A stretch of 64,000 nt of DNA from Streptomyces sp. NBC_00154. GTDB lineage: Bacteria > Actinomycetota > Actinomycetes > Streptomycetales > Streptomycetaceae. This document shows, in pieces, positions 16,406 through 27,143 of the stretch. The stretch's first letter is position 1. Every line of letters begins with the position of its first letter. The translations under genes and the position numbers were made by a program. The DNA lies in NCBI RefSeq assembly GCF_026342835.1, contig NZ_JAPEMI010000001.1, positions 6,826,501 to 6,890,500 on the forward strand. The letters run 5' to 3'. The notes under the pieces are model-generated. The model did no database searches. It was not told where the DNA came from and saw only the letters and a program-made list of their open reading frames with translations.

Positions 16406-16747
16406 GTGGACCCCGACAAGGAGAGCGCCCACGGACTGGCGCAGATGGAGGGCTATCTGCTGTGGAGCGCCGAGGTCGAAGAGGCGCGCAGACTGGCCGT
16501 CCGCTTCACCGACGAGCTGCCCTGGCTCACCACCACCCAGCGTGAGGACGTGGCCCGCGTCTACACCGCGGACCGTGTCGCCGCGTCCCGGGCGATGCTG
16601 GCCCGTATCGCCGCCCGCTCCACCGAACTGCGCGGCGAGTACAACGACCGCTACCGCAGGCTCAGGGCGCGCTGTGTCGCGGCCGCAGTCGTCACCGCCG
16701 GCGCGGTCAGCGGTACCTGCACGGCGCTCACCCTGCTGACCCGCTGA
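16406..16747 (+). CDS. Small protein with C-terminal membrane helix
   Basis: This 113-residue protein has a charged, probably helical body (EVEEARRLAVRFTDELPWLT, then AASRAMLARIAARSTELRGE) and a single C-terminal hydrophobic segment (AAAVVTAGAVSGTCTALTLL). A GGAGGGAG lies about eight bases before the GTG at 16406; an earlier GTG at 16382 lacks a site. It lies 37 bases after ctaD and before the NADH dehydrogenase on the same strand, so it may belong to the same transcript. Function unknown. Confidence 0.7.
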   Translation: MDPDKESAHGLAQMEGYLLWSAEVEEARRLAVRFTDELPWLTTTQREDVARVYTADRVAASRAMLARIAARSTELRGEYNDRYRRLRARCVAAAVVTAGAVSGTCTALTLLTR

Positions 16748-16880
16748 CGCCGGGCGCTCGTCCGTTCTGCCGCCCTCAGCAGGCGAACTCGGACCCGGTT
16801 CGTGAGGATGGTGGGTGATGGGCGCGCGTGACCGGGCAGGAGAGCGGGCGCCCGCGCAGACCCGAGAAGGGACGAACACC

Positions 16881-18242
16881 GTGGCACGACCCAGGATTCT
16901 CGTCGTCGGCGCCGGATTCGGCGGGGTCGAGTGCGTACGCCGTCTTGAACGCGCACTCAAACCCGGTGAGGCGGACATCGCGCTCGTCGCCCCGTTCTCG
17001 TACCAGCTCTACCTGCCACTCCTGCCGCAGGTGGCGTCGGGCGTGCTCACACCGCAGTCGGTCGCGGTGTCGCTGCGCCGCAGCCGTCGCCACCGCACCC
17101 GGATCATCCCCGGCGGGGCGATCGGCGTGGACACGACGGCGAAGATCTGCGTCATCCGCAAGATCACCGACGAGATCGTCGACGAACCGTACGACTACAT
17201 CGTCCTTGCCCCCGGCAGTGTCACACGCACCTTCGACATCCCCGGCCTGCTCGACAACGCCCGCGGGATGAAGACACTGGCCGAGGCCGCCTACGTGCGT
17301 GACCACGTGATCGCACAGCTGGACCTGGCGGACGCCAGCCACGACGAGGACGAGCGGGCCTCCCGGCTGCAGTTCGTGGTGGTCGGCGGCGGATACGCGG
17401 GTACCGAGACCGCGGCTTGTCTGCAGCGGCTCACCACAAGTGCCGTCCGGTACTACCCCCGGCTGGACCCGAAGCTCATCAAGTGGCATCTGATCGACAT
17501 CGCCCCGAAGCTGATGCCCGAGCTGGGGGACAAGCTCGGGCTCAGCGCCCTGGAGGTGCTGCGCGAACGCGGGATCGACGTGTCGCTCGGAGTGTCGGTC
17601 GCCGAGGCGGGGCCGGACAAGGTCACGCTCACCGACGGCCGGGTACTGCCGTGCCGCACGCTGATCTGGACGGCCGGTGTCACCGCGAGTCCGCTGGTCG
17701 CCACCTTCGGCGCGGAGACCGTACGCGGGCGTCTGGCGGTGACCCCGGAGATGACCCTGCCGGGCTTCGACGGTGTCTTCGCGCTCGGCGACGCCGCCGC
17801 CGTACCCGACCTGGTCAAGGGCGACGGCGCGGTCTGCCCGCCCACCGCGCAGCACGCCATGCGGCAGGGCCGCAGGCTCGCCGACAATCTGATCGCCACA
17901 CTCCGTCACCAGCCCCTGAAGCCGTACGAACACAGGGATCTCGGGCTCGTTGTGGACCTCGGCGGCAAGGACGCGGTCTCCAAGCCGCTCGGCGTCGAGA
18001 TGCACGGTATCGCCGCGCAGGCCGTGGCCCGCGGCTACCACTGGTCGGCGATGCGGACCAATGTGGCCAAGGCACGGGTCATGACGAACTGGATGCTCAA
18101 CGCCATCGCCGGTGACGATTTCGTACGTACCGGATTTCAGGCCCGCAAGCCGGCCACGCTGCGCGACTTCGAGTACACGGACTCCTACCTCACTCCCGAA
18201 CAGGTCCGCCAGCACACCGCCTCGTTGACCGCCCGAGGCTGA
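16881..18242 (+). CDS. ndh: Type II NADH dehydrogenase (NDH-2)
   Basis: This 453-residue flavoprotein passes electrons from NADH to the quinone pool without pumping protons. It has the N-terminal FAD motif (ILVVGAGFGGVE), a mid-protein NAD(P) motif (FVVVGGGYAGTE), the second FAD motif near the C-terminus (GVFALGDAAAVPD) and a membrane-contact C-terminal region. Start GTG at 16881 sits directly before the FAD motif, with GAAGG about ten bases upstream. Being next to an orphan oxidase subunit suggests an alternative respiratory set. Confidence 0.93.
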   Translation: MARPRILVVGAGFGGVECVRRLERALKPGEADIALVAPFSYQLYLPLLPQVASGVLTPQSVAVSLRRSRRHRTRIIPGGAIGVDTTAKICVIRKITDEIVDEPYDYIVLAPGSVTRTFDIPGLLDNARGMKTLAEAAYVRDHVIAQLDLADASHDEDERASRLQFVVVGGGYAGTETAACLQRLTTSAVRYYPRLDPKLIKWHLIDIAPKLMPELGDKLGLSALEVLRERGIDVSLGVSVAEAGPDKVTLTDGRVLPCRTLIWTAGVTASPLVATFGAETVRGRLAVTPEMTLPGFDGVFALGDAAAVPDLVKGDGAVCPPTAQHAMRQGRRLADNLIATLRHQPLKPYEHRDLGLVVDLGGKDAVSKPLGVEMHGIAAQAVARGYHWSAMRTNVAKARVMTNWMLNAIAGDDFVRTGFQARKPATLRDFEYTDSYLTPEQVRQHTASLTARG

Positions 18243-18383
18243 TCCGGGACGGGTCTCCCTCGCCGGTCGCATTCAGCCGACCCGAGGTCATGGGCCGTGC
18301 TCGCAGGTCCCACCGTTCCTTGGCCAAGGGGAGCGGCGGGGCCTGCCGGCTTCTCGAAGGGGGAGCAGCGGGCCGCCGGTCTG

Positions 18384-19256
18384 TCACGCGTCGCGGATCT
18401 GCAGATCCATCCGGCCGAGGCGGTCGGCGTCCGCGACGAGGTCGATCGACACGATCCGCCCGGCTTCGATGGTGAAGCCGATGACGACCCTCGGCCCTCC
18501 GTCCGGTGCCTGGACGGCGCCGGGAAGCCCGTCGATCAGGGCAGGCTGTGCCGCCGAGGCACGCCCCGCGAACGTGCCGACGACCGCAGCGGGCCCCACC
18601 GCCCCGGCCTCGCCCGACAGGGCCGCCGCGGGGTCGACGCGGAGTACGACGTCCGGGTCGAGCAGGGCCAGCAGCGCCTCGAAGTCGCCACCGCGCGACC
18701 CGGCCAGGAACGCGTCGACGACTTCGCGCCGACGGACCATGTCGGTGTCGGGATCCGGGACCGTGCCCTGTACACGTCGGCGCGCACGGCCGGCGAGCTG
18801 CCGGGTCGCGGCCGGAGTGAGCTCCACGATGTGGGCGATCTCGTCGAACGACACGGCGAACATGTCGTGCAGCACGAACGCCAGACGTTCCGCGGGCGCG
18901 AGCGTGTCCAGCACCACGAGCAGCGCCAGGCCGACCGAGTCGGTGAGCTCCGCCTGCTCCTCGGGCCCGATACCGTCGTCGTGGCCCACGGCAGGCCCCG
19001 GCAGACGTGTCGCCCAGGGATCCTCACGGCGGGTCTCGCGGCTGCGCAGCATATTGAGGGAGACCCGGGCGACGACCGTCGTCAGCCATCCGCCGAGGTT
19101 CGCCACGTCGCCGACATCGGTACGTGTGAGCCGCAGCCAGGTCTCATGGACGGCGTCATCGGACTCGGCGGCCGAACCGAGCATCCGGTAGGCCACTGCC
19201 CGCAGCCGGGGCCGGTGCTCCTCGAAGCGGGCCGCCAGAAGTTCCTGTTCGTCCAT
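18384..19256 (-). CDS. SigJ-type ECF sigma factor with C-terminal SnoaL-like domain
   Basis: The 290-residue protein has sigma region 2 (AVAYRMLGSAAESDDAVHET) and sigma region 4 (LDTLAPAERLAFVLHDMFAV, FDEIAHIVELTPAATRQLAG). These are followed by a ~100-residue SnoaL/NTF2-like domain (VDAFLAGSRGGDFEALLALL) that in related ECF factors acts as a built-in regulator in place of an anti-sigma factor. The linker motif WLPEP of ECF41 proteins is not evident, so it belongs to a neighbouring group. Upstream lies a short GGCGTGTC tandem repeat. Confidence 0.9.
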   Translation of the reverse strand: MDEQELLAARFEEHRPRLRAVAYRMLGSAAESDDAVHETWLRLTRTDVGDVANLGGWLTTVVARVSLNMLRSRETRREDPWATRLPGPAVGHDDGIGPEEQAELTDSVGLALLVVLDTLAPAERLAFVLHDMFAVSFDEIAHIVELTPAATRQLAGRARRRVQGTVPDPDTDMVRRREVVDAFLAGSRGGDFEALLALLDPDVVLRVDPAAALSGEAGAVGPAAVVGTFAGRASAAQPALIDGLPGAVQAPDGGPRVVIGFTIEAGRIVSIDLVADADRLGRMDLQIRDA

Positions 19257-19332
19257 CGGTCACTTTCCTCCGTCGATCCGTGTCGTACAAGTGACCCATG
19301 GGACCAGGCCTTTGTGACACGGTCCGGTCGCC

Positions 19333-19372
19333 GACACGCCGACACGCCGACACGCCGACACGCCGACACGCC
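19333..19372. repeat. Tandem repeat, five copies of an 8-bp unit
   Basis: GACACGCC occurs five times in a row without mismatch in the gap between the convergent-side end of the aldo/keto reductase and the sigma-factor start. Length variation between strains is likely for such a tract. It is about 75 bases upstream of the sigma-factor ATG. Confidence 0.9.
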
Positions 19373-19448
19373 GCCGCGTCGCCCCGTGCGGGAGGCCGGT
19401 GACCGCCGGAGAGCGGGCACCGGCCTCCCGGAGCCGTGACCGGCCGGC

Positions 19449-20447
19449 TCAGTCGTTGCCCTCGTGGCCCGCGGTCAGCGCCGGGTCGCGCTCCACCACC
19501 GGGTCCAGTACGTCGTCGATGGCCTTCAGCAGATCCGCGTCGAACTTCACGCCTGCTGCCTTCACGTTCTCCGTGACCTGCGCGGGCCGGGAGGCACCGA
19601 TGATCGCGGCGGAGACGTTGGGGTTCTGCAGTACCCAGGCGACGGCCAGCTGAGCAAGGCTCAGACCGGCCTGGTCCGCCAGCGGCCCCAGCTGCTGGAC
19701 CCGCTCCAGGACGTCGTCGCGGAGCCATCCGGCGACGAACGATGCCCCGCCCTTGTCGTCCGTCGCCCGCGAACCGGCCGGCGGCTGCGCCCCCGGCTTG
19801 TACTTGCCGGTCAGCACGCCCTGGGCGATCGGCGACCAGACGATCTGACCGATGCCGAGCTCCTCGGACGCGGGCACGACCTCACTCTCGATGACCCGCC
19901 ACAGAGCCGAGTACTGCGGCTGGTTGGAGACGAGCGGAATGTTCAGCTCGCGGGCCAGGCCGTGTCCGGCGCGCAGCTGGTCCGCCGTCCACTCCGAGAC
20001 GCCGATGTAGAGGGCCTTGCCGGAGCGGACCACGTCGGCGAACGCCTCCATGGTCTCTTCCAGCGGCGTGCTGTGGTCGTAGCGGTGTGCCTGGTACAGG
20101 TCCACATAGTCGGTCTGCAGCCGGCGCAGCGAGTTGTCGATCGATTCGAGGATGTGCTTACGGCCCAGACCGCGGTCGTTGTACCCGGGGCCGGTCGGGA
20201 AGTAGACCTTGGTGAACACCTCGATGCTCTCGCGGCGCTGGTCCTTCAACGCCCGGCCGAGGACGGCCTCGGCGCGGGTCTCGGCGTAGACGTCCGCGGT
20301 GTCGAAGGTGGTGATTCCGGAGTCCAGGGCGGCCCGGATGCAGGCGACGGCCGCGTCCTCCTCCACCTGGGAGCCGTGGGTGATCCAATTCCCGTAGGCG
20401 ATCTCACTGATCGTCAGACCGCTGCGGCCGAGTCGGCGGAATTCCAT
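19449..20447 (-). CDS. Aldo/keto reductase family protein
   Basis: This 332-residue TIM-barrel oxidoreductase uses NADPH to reduce aldehydes or ketones. The catalytic tetrad is visible as Asp and Tyr in FDTADVYAE, Lys in VFTKVYFP and His in LYQAHRYDH. The nucleotide-binding end has IIGASRPAQVTEN. It is most like the potassium-channel-beta/YghZ branch. ATG at 20447 has GGAG nine bases upstream; an in-frame start 33 bases earlier lacks a site. Confidence 0.93.
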   Translation of the reverse strand: MEFRRLGRSGLTISEIAYGNWITHGSQVEEDAAVACIRAALDSGITTFDTADVYAETRAEAVLGRALKDQRRESIEVFTKVYFPTGPGYNDRGLGRKHILESIDNSLRRLQTDYVDLYQAHRYDHSTPLEETMEAFADVVRSGKALYIGVSEWTADQLRAGHGLARELNIPLVSNQPQYSALWRVIESEVVPASEELGIGQIVWSPIAQGVLTGKYKPGAQPPAGSRATDDKGGASFVAGWLRDDVLERVQQLGPLADQAGLSLAQLAVAWVLQNPNVSAAIIGASRPAQVTENVKAAGVKFDADLLKAIDDVLDPVVERDPALTAGHEGND

Positions 20448-20519
20448 GTGCCTGCTCTCCCTGTGCTGGTAAGTGAACACGTCATGCTATGCGTGTGCCA
20501 CCGTGCCGACCGGGAGGAC

Positions 20520-21659
<1,140 letters not shown>

Positions 21660-21921
21660 GCGGGGTGGTCCTTTCGCGGACATGGCGAATGAAGGGGCCC
21701 GGCGGATGCGCAAGGGCGGTGGGATCACGCCCCGGACGACGGGCAGGAAAGTCCGTACCGGACTGGAGGAAGGTGGTGCGGGAAGCTGCGTCGCGGTCAG
21801 GTAAGAACGAACGGAGCAGCGACAGGAAGGAGAACCGGCACCGGCGCCCGAATCGGGGCGTTACACACGTGCCGTTTGCACTGTACCACCTGGCGGACGC
21901 GGTAGGTGCCGGGAATACGGG

Positions 21922-21954
21922 AAGGGCGGTGGCTGCCGCGCAGCCACCGCCCTT
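21922..21954. terminator. Strong hairpin terminator between meaB and rho paralogue
   Basis: AAGGGCGGTGGCTGC and GCAGCCACCGCCCTT form a perfect 15-bp stem with a 3-base loop and T/A-rich edges, just after the meaB stop. It probably ends the mutAB-meaB transcript. The remaining part of the 313-base gap (21660-21921) is the untranslated leader of the rho paralogue; I saw no known riboswitch in it. Confidence 0.85.
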
Positions 21955-21972
21955 TCGCCCTACCCGATCCGC

Positions 21973-22959
21973 TCAGCCGTCCCGGAAGGCGGCGAGGATC
22001 TCTTCGGCTGCGAGCGTTGCCGTCAACTCGCCGTCACGTACACGCTGTTCCAGTGAAGGAGTGAGCGCACGCACCTGCGGATGGCTGCGCAGGCTGTCCA
22101 GCAGCTCGTCGCGCACCATCGTCCAGGTCCAGTCGACCTGCTGGTCACGCCGCTTCGCGGCCAGCCGCCCCGTCGAATCGAGCAGCGCACGGTGCTGCTC
22201 CAGCCGCTCCCACAGCGTGTCCAGGCCGGTCGACTCGCGGGCGCTGCACGTCAGCACCGGAGGAGTCCAGGCCGCGTCGGCCGGGTGCATCAGCCGCAGG
22301 GCACCCGCCAGTTCGCGGGCCGCCGCGCGCGCGTCACGCTCGTGCGGACCGTCGGCCTTGTTCACCGTGATCGCGTCCGCCAGCTCCAGGACACCCTTCT
22401 TGATGCCCTGCAGCTGATCGCCGGTACGGGCCAGTGTGAGCAGCAGAAACGTGTCGACCATCTGAGCCACGGCCGTCTCCGACTGGCCCACCCCGACCGT
22501 CTCCACCAGCACCACGTCGTAACCCGCCGCCTCCATCACCACGATGGACTCCCGGGTCGCCTTGGCCACCCCGCCCAGCGTCCCGGCGGTGGGGGAGGGG
22601 CGGACGAACGCCGCAGGATCGACCGCCAGCCGTTCCATCCTGGTCTTGTCGCCCAGGATGGAACCGCCGGTCCGGCTGGATGACGGATCGACGGCCAGCA
22701 CCGCGACCCGGTGCCCGAGCCCGGTGAGCATCGTGCCCAGTGCATCGATGAACGTGGACTTCCCGACCCCCGGCACCCCGCTGATGCCGATGCGGCGTGC
22801 GTTGCCGGAGTGCGGCAGCAGCTCGCGCAGCAACTGCTGGGCCAGCGCCCGGTGATCGGGGCGGGTGGACTCGACGAGAGTGATGGCGCGCGCGATGTGC
22901 GCCCGCTTCCCGTCGAGCACCCCCTTCACATAGCTGTCGATTTCGATCGTCGGAGCCAT
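21973..22959 (-). CDS. meaB: Methylmalonyl-CoA mutase-associated GTPase MeaB
   Basis: MeaB is a G3E-family GTPase that loads and protects the B12 cofactor of methylmalonyl-CoA mutase. The 328-residue protein has the P-loop GISGVPGVGKST (residues 58-69), the LAVDPSSSRTGGSILGDKTR switch/metal region, VETVGVGQSE and the base-specific NKAD motif. Size is normal. It follows mutB after 12 bases, so it is the third gene of the mutase operon. Confidence 0.96.
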   Translation of the reverse strand: MAPTIEIDSYVKGVLDGKRAHIARAITLVESTRPDHRALAQQLLRELLPHSGNARRIGISGVPGVGKSTFIDALGTMLTGLGHRVAVLAVDPSSSRTGGSILGDKTRMERLAVDPAAFVRPSPTAGTLGGVAKATRESIVVMEAAGYDVVLVETVGVGQSETAVAQMVDTFLLLTLARTGDQLQGIKKGVLELADAITVNKADGPHERDARAAARELAGALRLMHPADAAWTPPVLTCSARESTGLDTLWERLEQHRALLDSTGRLAAKRRDQQVDWTWTMVRDELLDSLRSHPQVRALTPSLEQRVRDGELTATLAAEEILAAFRDG

Positions 22960-22971
22960 CGGGTCAGCGGC

Positions 22972-25173
22972 TCACAGCTCATGGCCGAGCGCGGCACCGA
23001 GCCGCGTCACCAGATCGAAGGCGGCATCGGGGATCACCGTGCCCGGCGGGAACACGGCGGCCGCACCCGCCTCGTGCAGTGCCTCGATGTCCTGCGGCGG
23101 GATCACCCCGCCGACCACGATCATGATGTCGTCGCGGCCCTCGGCGGCCAGTTCCTCACGGAGCGCCGGTACGAGGGTGAGGTGCCCGGCGGCCAGCGAG
23201 GAGACGCCCACGATGTGGACATCCGCCTCGACCGCCTGCCGCGCCACCTCGGCCGGCGTCTGGAACAGCGGGCCGACATCGACGTCGAAGCCCAGGTCGG
23301 CGAAGGCCGTCGAGATCACCTTCTGGCCGCGGTCGTGGCCGTCCTGGCCCATCTTGGCGACCAGAATGCGCGGACGGCGCCCCTCCGCCTCCTCGAACCG
23401 GCCGACCAGCGTCCGGGTACGGTCCACGGAAGGTGACTCCCCTGCCTCGTTGCGGTACACACCCGAGATCGTACGGATCTGGCCGGCATGCCTCCCGTAC
23501 ACCTTCTCCAGGGCGTCCGAGATCTCGCCGACCGTGGCCATCGCCCGTGCCGCGTCGACCGCCAGCGCCAGCAGATTGCCTTCGAGACCCTGACCGGGAC
23601 CATGCTCGGCCGCCGCCGTCAGCGCCCGCAGCGCGGACTGACAGGCTGCCTCGTCGCGCTCCGCGCGCAGCCGCCGCAGCTTCTCGATCTGCTGGGTGCG
23701 CACCGACGAGTTGTCGACCTTGAGCACATCGATCTGCTCGTCCGTCTCCACCCGGTACTTGTTGACCCCGATCACCGGCTGCCGCCCGGAGTCGATCCGC
23801 GCCTGCGTACGGGCCGCGGCCTCCTCCACCCGGAGCTTCGGGATGCCCGCGTCGATGGCCTGGGCCATCCCGCCCGCGGCCTCGACCTCCTCGATGTGCT
23901 GCCAGGCCCGCCGCGCCAGGTCGTACGTCAGCTTCTCCACGTACGCGCTGCCGCCCCACGGGTCGATGACCCGGCCGGTACCCGATTCCTGCTGGAGCAG
24001 CAGCTGGGTGTTCCGGGCGATGCGCGCCGAGAAGTCCGTCGGCAGTGCGAGGGCCTCGTCGAGCGCATTGGTGTGCAGTGACTGGGTGTGTCCCTGGGTG
24101 GCTGCCATCGCCTCCACACAGGTCCGGGTGACGTTGTTGAACACGTCCTGCGCGGTCAGCGACCATCCCGAGGTCTGTGAATGGGTGCGCAGCGAAAGGG
24201 ACTTGGCGTTCTTCGGCTCGAACTCCTTGACCAGCTTCGCCCACAGCAGACGGGCCGCCCGCATCTTCGCGATCTCCATGAAGAAGTTCATGCCGATCGC
24301 CCAGAAGAACGACAGCCGCGGTGCGAACGCGTCCACATCGAGACCCGCGTCCCGACCGGCCCGCAGGTACTCCACTCCGTCGGCGAGGGTGTACGCCAGC
24401 TCCAGATCGGCCGTCGCACCCGCCTCCTGGATGTGATAGCCGGAGATGGAGATCGAGTTGTAGCGCGGCATCTTCTGCGAGGTGTACGCGAAGATGTCGG
24501 AGATGATCCGCATCGAGGGCTTCGGCGGATAGATGTAGGTGTTGCGGACCATGAACTCCTTGAGGATGTCGTTCTGGATGGTCCCGGCCAGCTTCTCGGG
24601 CGGTACGCCCTGCTCCTCGGCGGCCACGATGTACAGCGCGAGTACGGGAAGCACCGCGCCGTTCATCGTCATCGACACCGTCATCCTGTCCAGCGGGATG
24701 CCGTCGAACAGTTGGCGCATGTCGTAGATCGAGTCGATCGCCACACCCGCCATGCCGACATCGCCGGTCACCCGCGGGTGGTCGCTGTCGTAGCCGCGGT
24801 GGGTCGGCAGGTCGAAGGCGACGGAGAGACCCTTCTGTCCGGCAGCGAGGTTACGGCGGTAGAAGGCGTTGGACTCCTCGGCCGTGGAGAACCCCGCGTA
24901 CTGCCGGATCGTCCAGGGCTGGTTGACGTACATCGTCGGATAGGGGCCGCGCAGATACGGGGCCATGCCCGGATACGTACCGAGGAAGTCGAGCCCCTCC
25001 AGGTCACGCCCGGTGTACAGCGGCTTGACCGCGATGCCCTCCGGGGTCTCCCACAGCAGTTCGCCGTCGGAGCCACCGGTGGACTCCTTCACCGCTGTGT
25101 GCCACTGGTCCTCGGACCCCTCGGCGCCGGTGCCCGGCCCGAGTTCGATGTCGGAGAAGTCGGGGATCCGCAT
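22972..25173 (-). CDS. mutB: Methylmalonyl-CoA mutase large (catalytic) subunit
   Basis: MutB interconverts methylmalonyl-CoA and succinyl-CoA using adenosylcobalamin. The 733-residue protein has the TIM-barrel substrate domain (GPYPTMYVNQPWTIRQYAGF, VAFDLPTHRGYDSDHPRV) and a C-terminal cobalamin domain with the DxHxxG motif (KMGQDGHDRGQKVI). Its ATG shares one base with the stop of mutA (TAATG), so the two are co-translated. Length is normal for the actinobacterial heterodimeric type. Confidence 0.98.
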   Translation of the reverse strand: MRIPDFSDIELGPGTGAEGSEDQWHTAVKESTGGSDGELLWETPEGIAVKPLYTGRDLEGLDFLGTYPGMAPYLRGPYPTMYVNQPWTIRQYAGFSTAEESNAFYRRNLAAGQKGLSVAFDLPTHRGYDSDHPRVTGDVGMAGVAIDSIYDMRQLFDGIPLDRMTVSMTMNGAVLPVLALYIVAAEEQGVPPEKLAGTIQNDILKEFMVRNTYIYPPKPSMRIISDIFAYTSQKMPRYNSISISGYHIQEAGATADLELAYTLADGVEYLRAGRDAGLDVDAFAPRLSFFWAIGMNFFMEIAKMRAARLLWAKLVKEFEPKNAKSLSLRTHSQTSGWSLTAQDVFNNVTRTCVEAMAATQGHTQSLHTNALDEALALPTDFSARIARNTQLLLQQESGTGRVIDPWGGSAYVEKLTYDLARRAWQHIEEVEAAGGMAQAIDAGIPKLRVEEAAARTQARIDSGRQPVIGVNKYRVETDEQIDVLKVDNSSVRTQQIEKLRRLRAERDEAACQSALRALTAAAEHGPGQGLEGNLLALAVDAARAMATVGEISDALEKVYGRHAGQIRTISGVYRNEAGESPSVDRTRTLVGRFEEAEGRRPRILVAKMGQDGHDRGQKVISTAFADLGFDVDVGPLFQTPAEVARQAVEADVHIVGVSSLAAGHLTLVPALREELAAEGRDDIMIVVGGVIPPQDIEALHEAGAAAVFPPGTVIPDAAFDLVTRLGAALGHEL

Positions 25174-27032
25174 TACGCCACACCCATACGGTCGAGAACG
25201 GAGGAGAGCACGGCCACCACATCGCAGCCCGCGAAGACGTACGCGTCGACATCGGGATACTCGGCCGGCCGGCCGGCGAGGAACACCCGCTGCGCACCGG
25301 CCGCTTGCAGAGCCGAGGCCACGGCCCCGGCGTGCTCGGCGTAGAGCGCGTCAGTGGAACACAGGCACGCCACCGTGGCCCCACTGGCCGCAAAGGCCTC
25401 GGCTGCCGTCGACGCGTCCACCGACACCGGGTCGTGCACGGGCTCGATCCCGCCCGCCTGGAACAGATTCGAGGCGAACGTGGCCCGCGCGGTGTGCGCC
25501 GACGCCGGGCCGAGCGCCGCAAGGAACACCCGGGGCCGCCGGCCCGTCGCCGCCAGATGGGCGTCCGACCGGGCACGCAACGCCTCGAACGCCTCGTCAC
25601 GACGCACCGTGGGCAGCCCGCCCGACGCGCCATCGGCGCCGGGGGCCGCCTCGCGCTCCACCGGGCGCTCCGCAAGGTGCGGGAACTCGCTGACGCCGGT
25701 GACCGGCTCCTTGCGCCGTGCCAGATCCTTGCTGCGCGCCGCCCAGGTCGCCGCCAGCCGCTCACCGATCAGGCCGGAGCCGAGCGCCGCGGCCTGACCG
25801 CCCGCCCGCTCGATCTCCTGGAAGAACGCCCAGGCGGCGTCGGCGAGTTCGGTGGTCAGCCGCTCCACGTACCAGGAGCCGCCCGCCGGGTCGATAACCC
25901 GGGCCAGATGCGACTCCTCCATGAGAATCGTCGATGTGTTACGGGCGATCCGCCGGGCGAACGCGTCCGGCAGCCCCAGCGCGTGATCGAACGGCAGCAC
26001 GGTGACGGAGTCGGCCCCGCCGACCCCCGCGCCCAGACACGCCAGCGTCGTCCGCAGCATGTTCACCCACGGATCGCGCCGCGTCATCATCACCGACGAC
26101 GTGACCGCATGCTGGCGCTGGGCACCGGTGCCCGCGGCCCCGCACACCTCGGCGACGCGCGCCCACAGTCGGCGCGCCGCCCGCAGCTTGGCAATGGTCA
26201 GGAACTGGTCGGCGGTGGCCGCGTACCGGAACTCCAGCTGGGCGCAGGCCGCCTCGACGGAGAGACCCGCCCCGGTCAGCGCCCGCAGATAGGCCACACC
26301 CGTCGCCAGCGAACTGCCCAGCTCCTGCGCCGCCGAGCCACCGGCCTCGTGGTACGGCAGCGCGTCCACGGTCAACGCCCGCAGCCCGGGATACTCCTTC
26401 GCGCACCGCTCGGCCCAGTGCACGGCGGCCGCCGGCTCCGGCGCACCGCCGCTGCGCGCCGCCCGGCCCAGCGGGTCGGCGCCGAGAGAGCCGCGGGCCG
26501 ACCCCGGGGCCACGCCCCGCTCCTCGTACAGCCGCAGCAACTCCGTGGCGGCGGGGTCGAGTTCACTGCCCGCGTCGAGCACTACCGGGGCCAGATCGAG
26601 ATAGACACCGTCCAGCGCCCGCGCCAGACCGGATACCGGTACGCCCGTCGCACCGCCGACTGTCAGCCACAACGAGGTGACACCGTTCTCCAGATCCGCG
26701 AGCACGGCTTCGTTGAGCCGGGCCGGATCCGTCAGGCTGTGCCGCTGCCGTACGTCCCAGCCGTTCGCCGCGTTCCCCTCGGCCTTGCTGCCGCGGGTGA
26801 AGGGGGCGAAGCCCGGAAAACCGGCATCGGGCGCGTCATCGCGCGAGGTGTACAGAGGGCGGGTGATGAGCCCGTCCTCCACTGTGGTGGACAGCGCTTC
26901 CTCGGCTGCCGAACCCGCAACATCCTTGCCCGACTTGCGCAGCACACCTTCGACAAGGCTCTGCCACTGCTCATGGGCTTGGTCAGGGAATTCGGCGGCC
27001 AACGAAAGCCCGTCAGCAGGCAGGACCGTCAT
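25173..27032 (-). CDS. mutA: Methylmalonyl-CoA mutase small (non-catalytic) subunit
   Basis: MutA is the partner subunit of MutB. The 619-residue protein repeats the mutase barrel (VRQRHSLTDPARLNEAVLAD, LMEESHLARVIDPAGGSWYV) but its C-terminal B12-like domain lacks the DxHxxG cobalt-ligand motif, as expected for the small subunit. It is the first gene of mutA-mutB-meaB. A TAGCAT -10 box ends six bases before the ATG, so the operon mRNA may be leaderless. Confidence 0.96.
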   Translation of the reverse strand: MTVLPADGLSLAAEFPDQAHEQWQSLVEGVLRKSGKDVAGSAAEEALSTTVEDGLITRPLYTSRDDAPDAGFPGFAPFTRGSKAEGNAANGWDVRQRHSLTDPARLNEAVLADLENGVTSLWLTVGGATGVPVSGLARALDGVYLDLAPVVLDAGSELDPAATELLRLYEERGVAPGSARGSLGADPLGRAARSGGAPEPAAAVHWAERCAKEYPGLRALTVDALPYHEAGGSAAQELGSSLATGVAYLRALTGAGLSVEAACAQLEFRYAATADQFLTIAKLRAARRLWARVAEVCGAAGTGAQRQHAVTSSVMMTRRDPWVNMLRTTLACLGAGVGGADSVTVLPFDHALGLPDAFARRIARNTSTILMEESHLARVIDPAGGSWYVERLTTELADAAWAFFQEIERAGGQAAALGSGLIGERLAATWAARSKDLARRKEPVTGVSEFPHLAERPVEREAAPGADGASGGLPTVRRDEAFEALRARSDAHLAATGRRPRVFLAALGPASAHTARATFASNLFQAGGIEPVHDPVSVDASTAAEAFAASGATVACLCSTDALYAEHAGAVASALQAAGAQRVFLAGRPAEYPDVDAYVFAGCDVVAVLSSVLDRMGVA

Positions 27033-27143
27033 GCCCAGATGCTAGGCGAAGGCTCAGATGAGCAGCAGTGGAACCGCCTGTGACCTTGCCCTCTCCGCGC
27101 GCACTTGATCCTTTACGGACGGTGGCGTAGTCGGGGCGCCGCC

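Noticed and set aside
19333..19372. CRISPR array
   Set aside because: The repeat unit is only 8 bp and there are no spacers or cas genes.
25305..27083. 592-codon plus-strand open frame
   Set aside because: It is antisense to mutA, has an Arg/Gln/His-rich composition and no recognisable domain.
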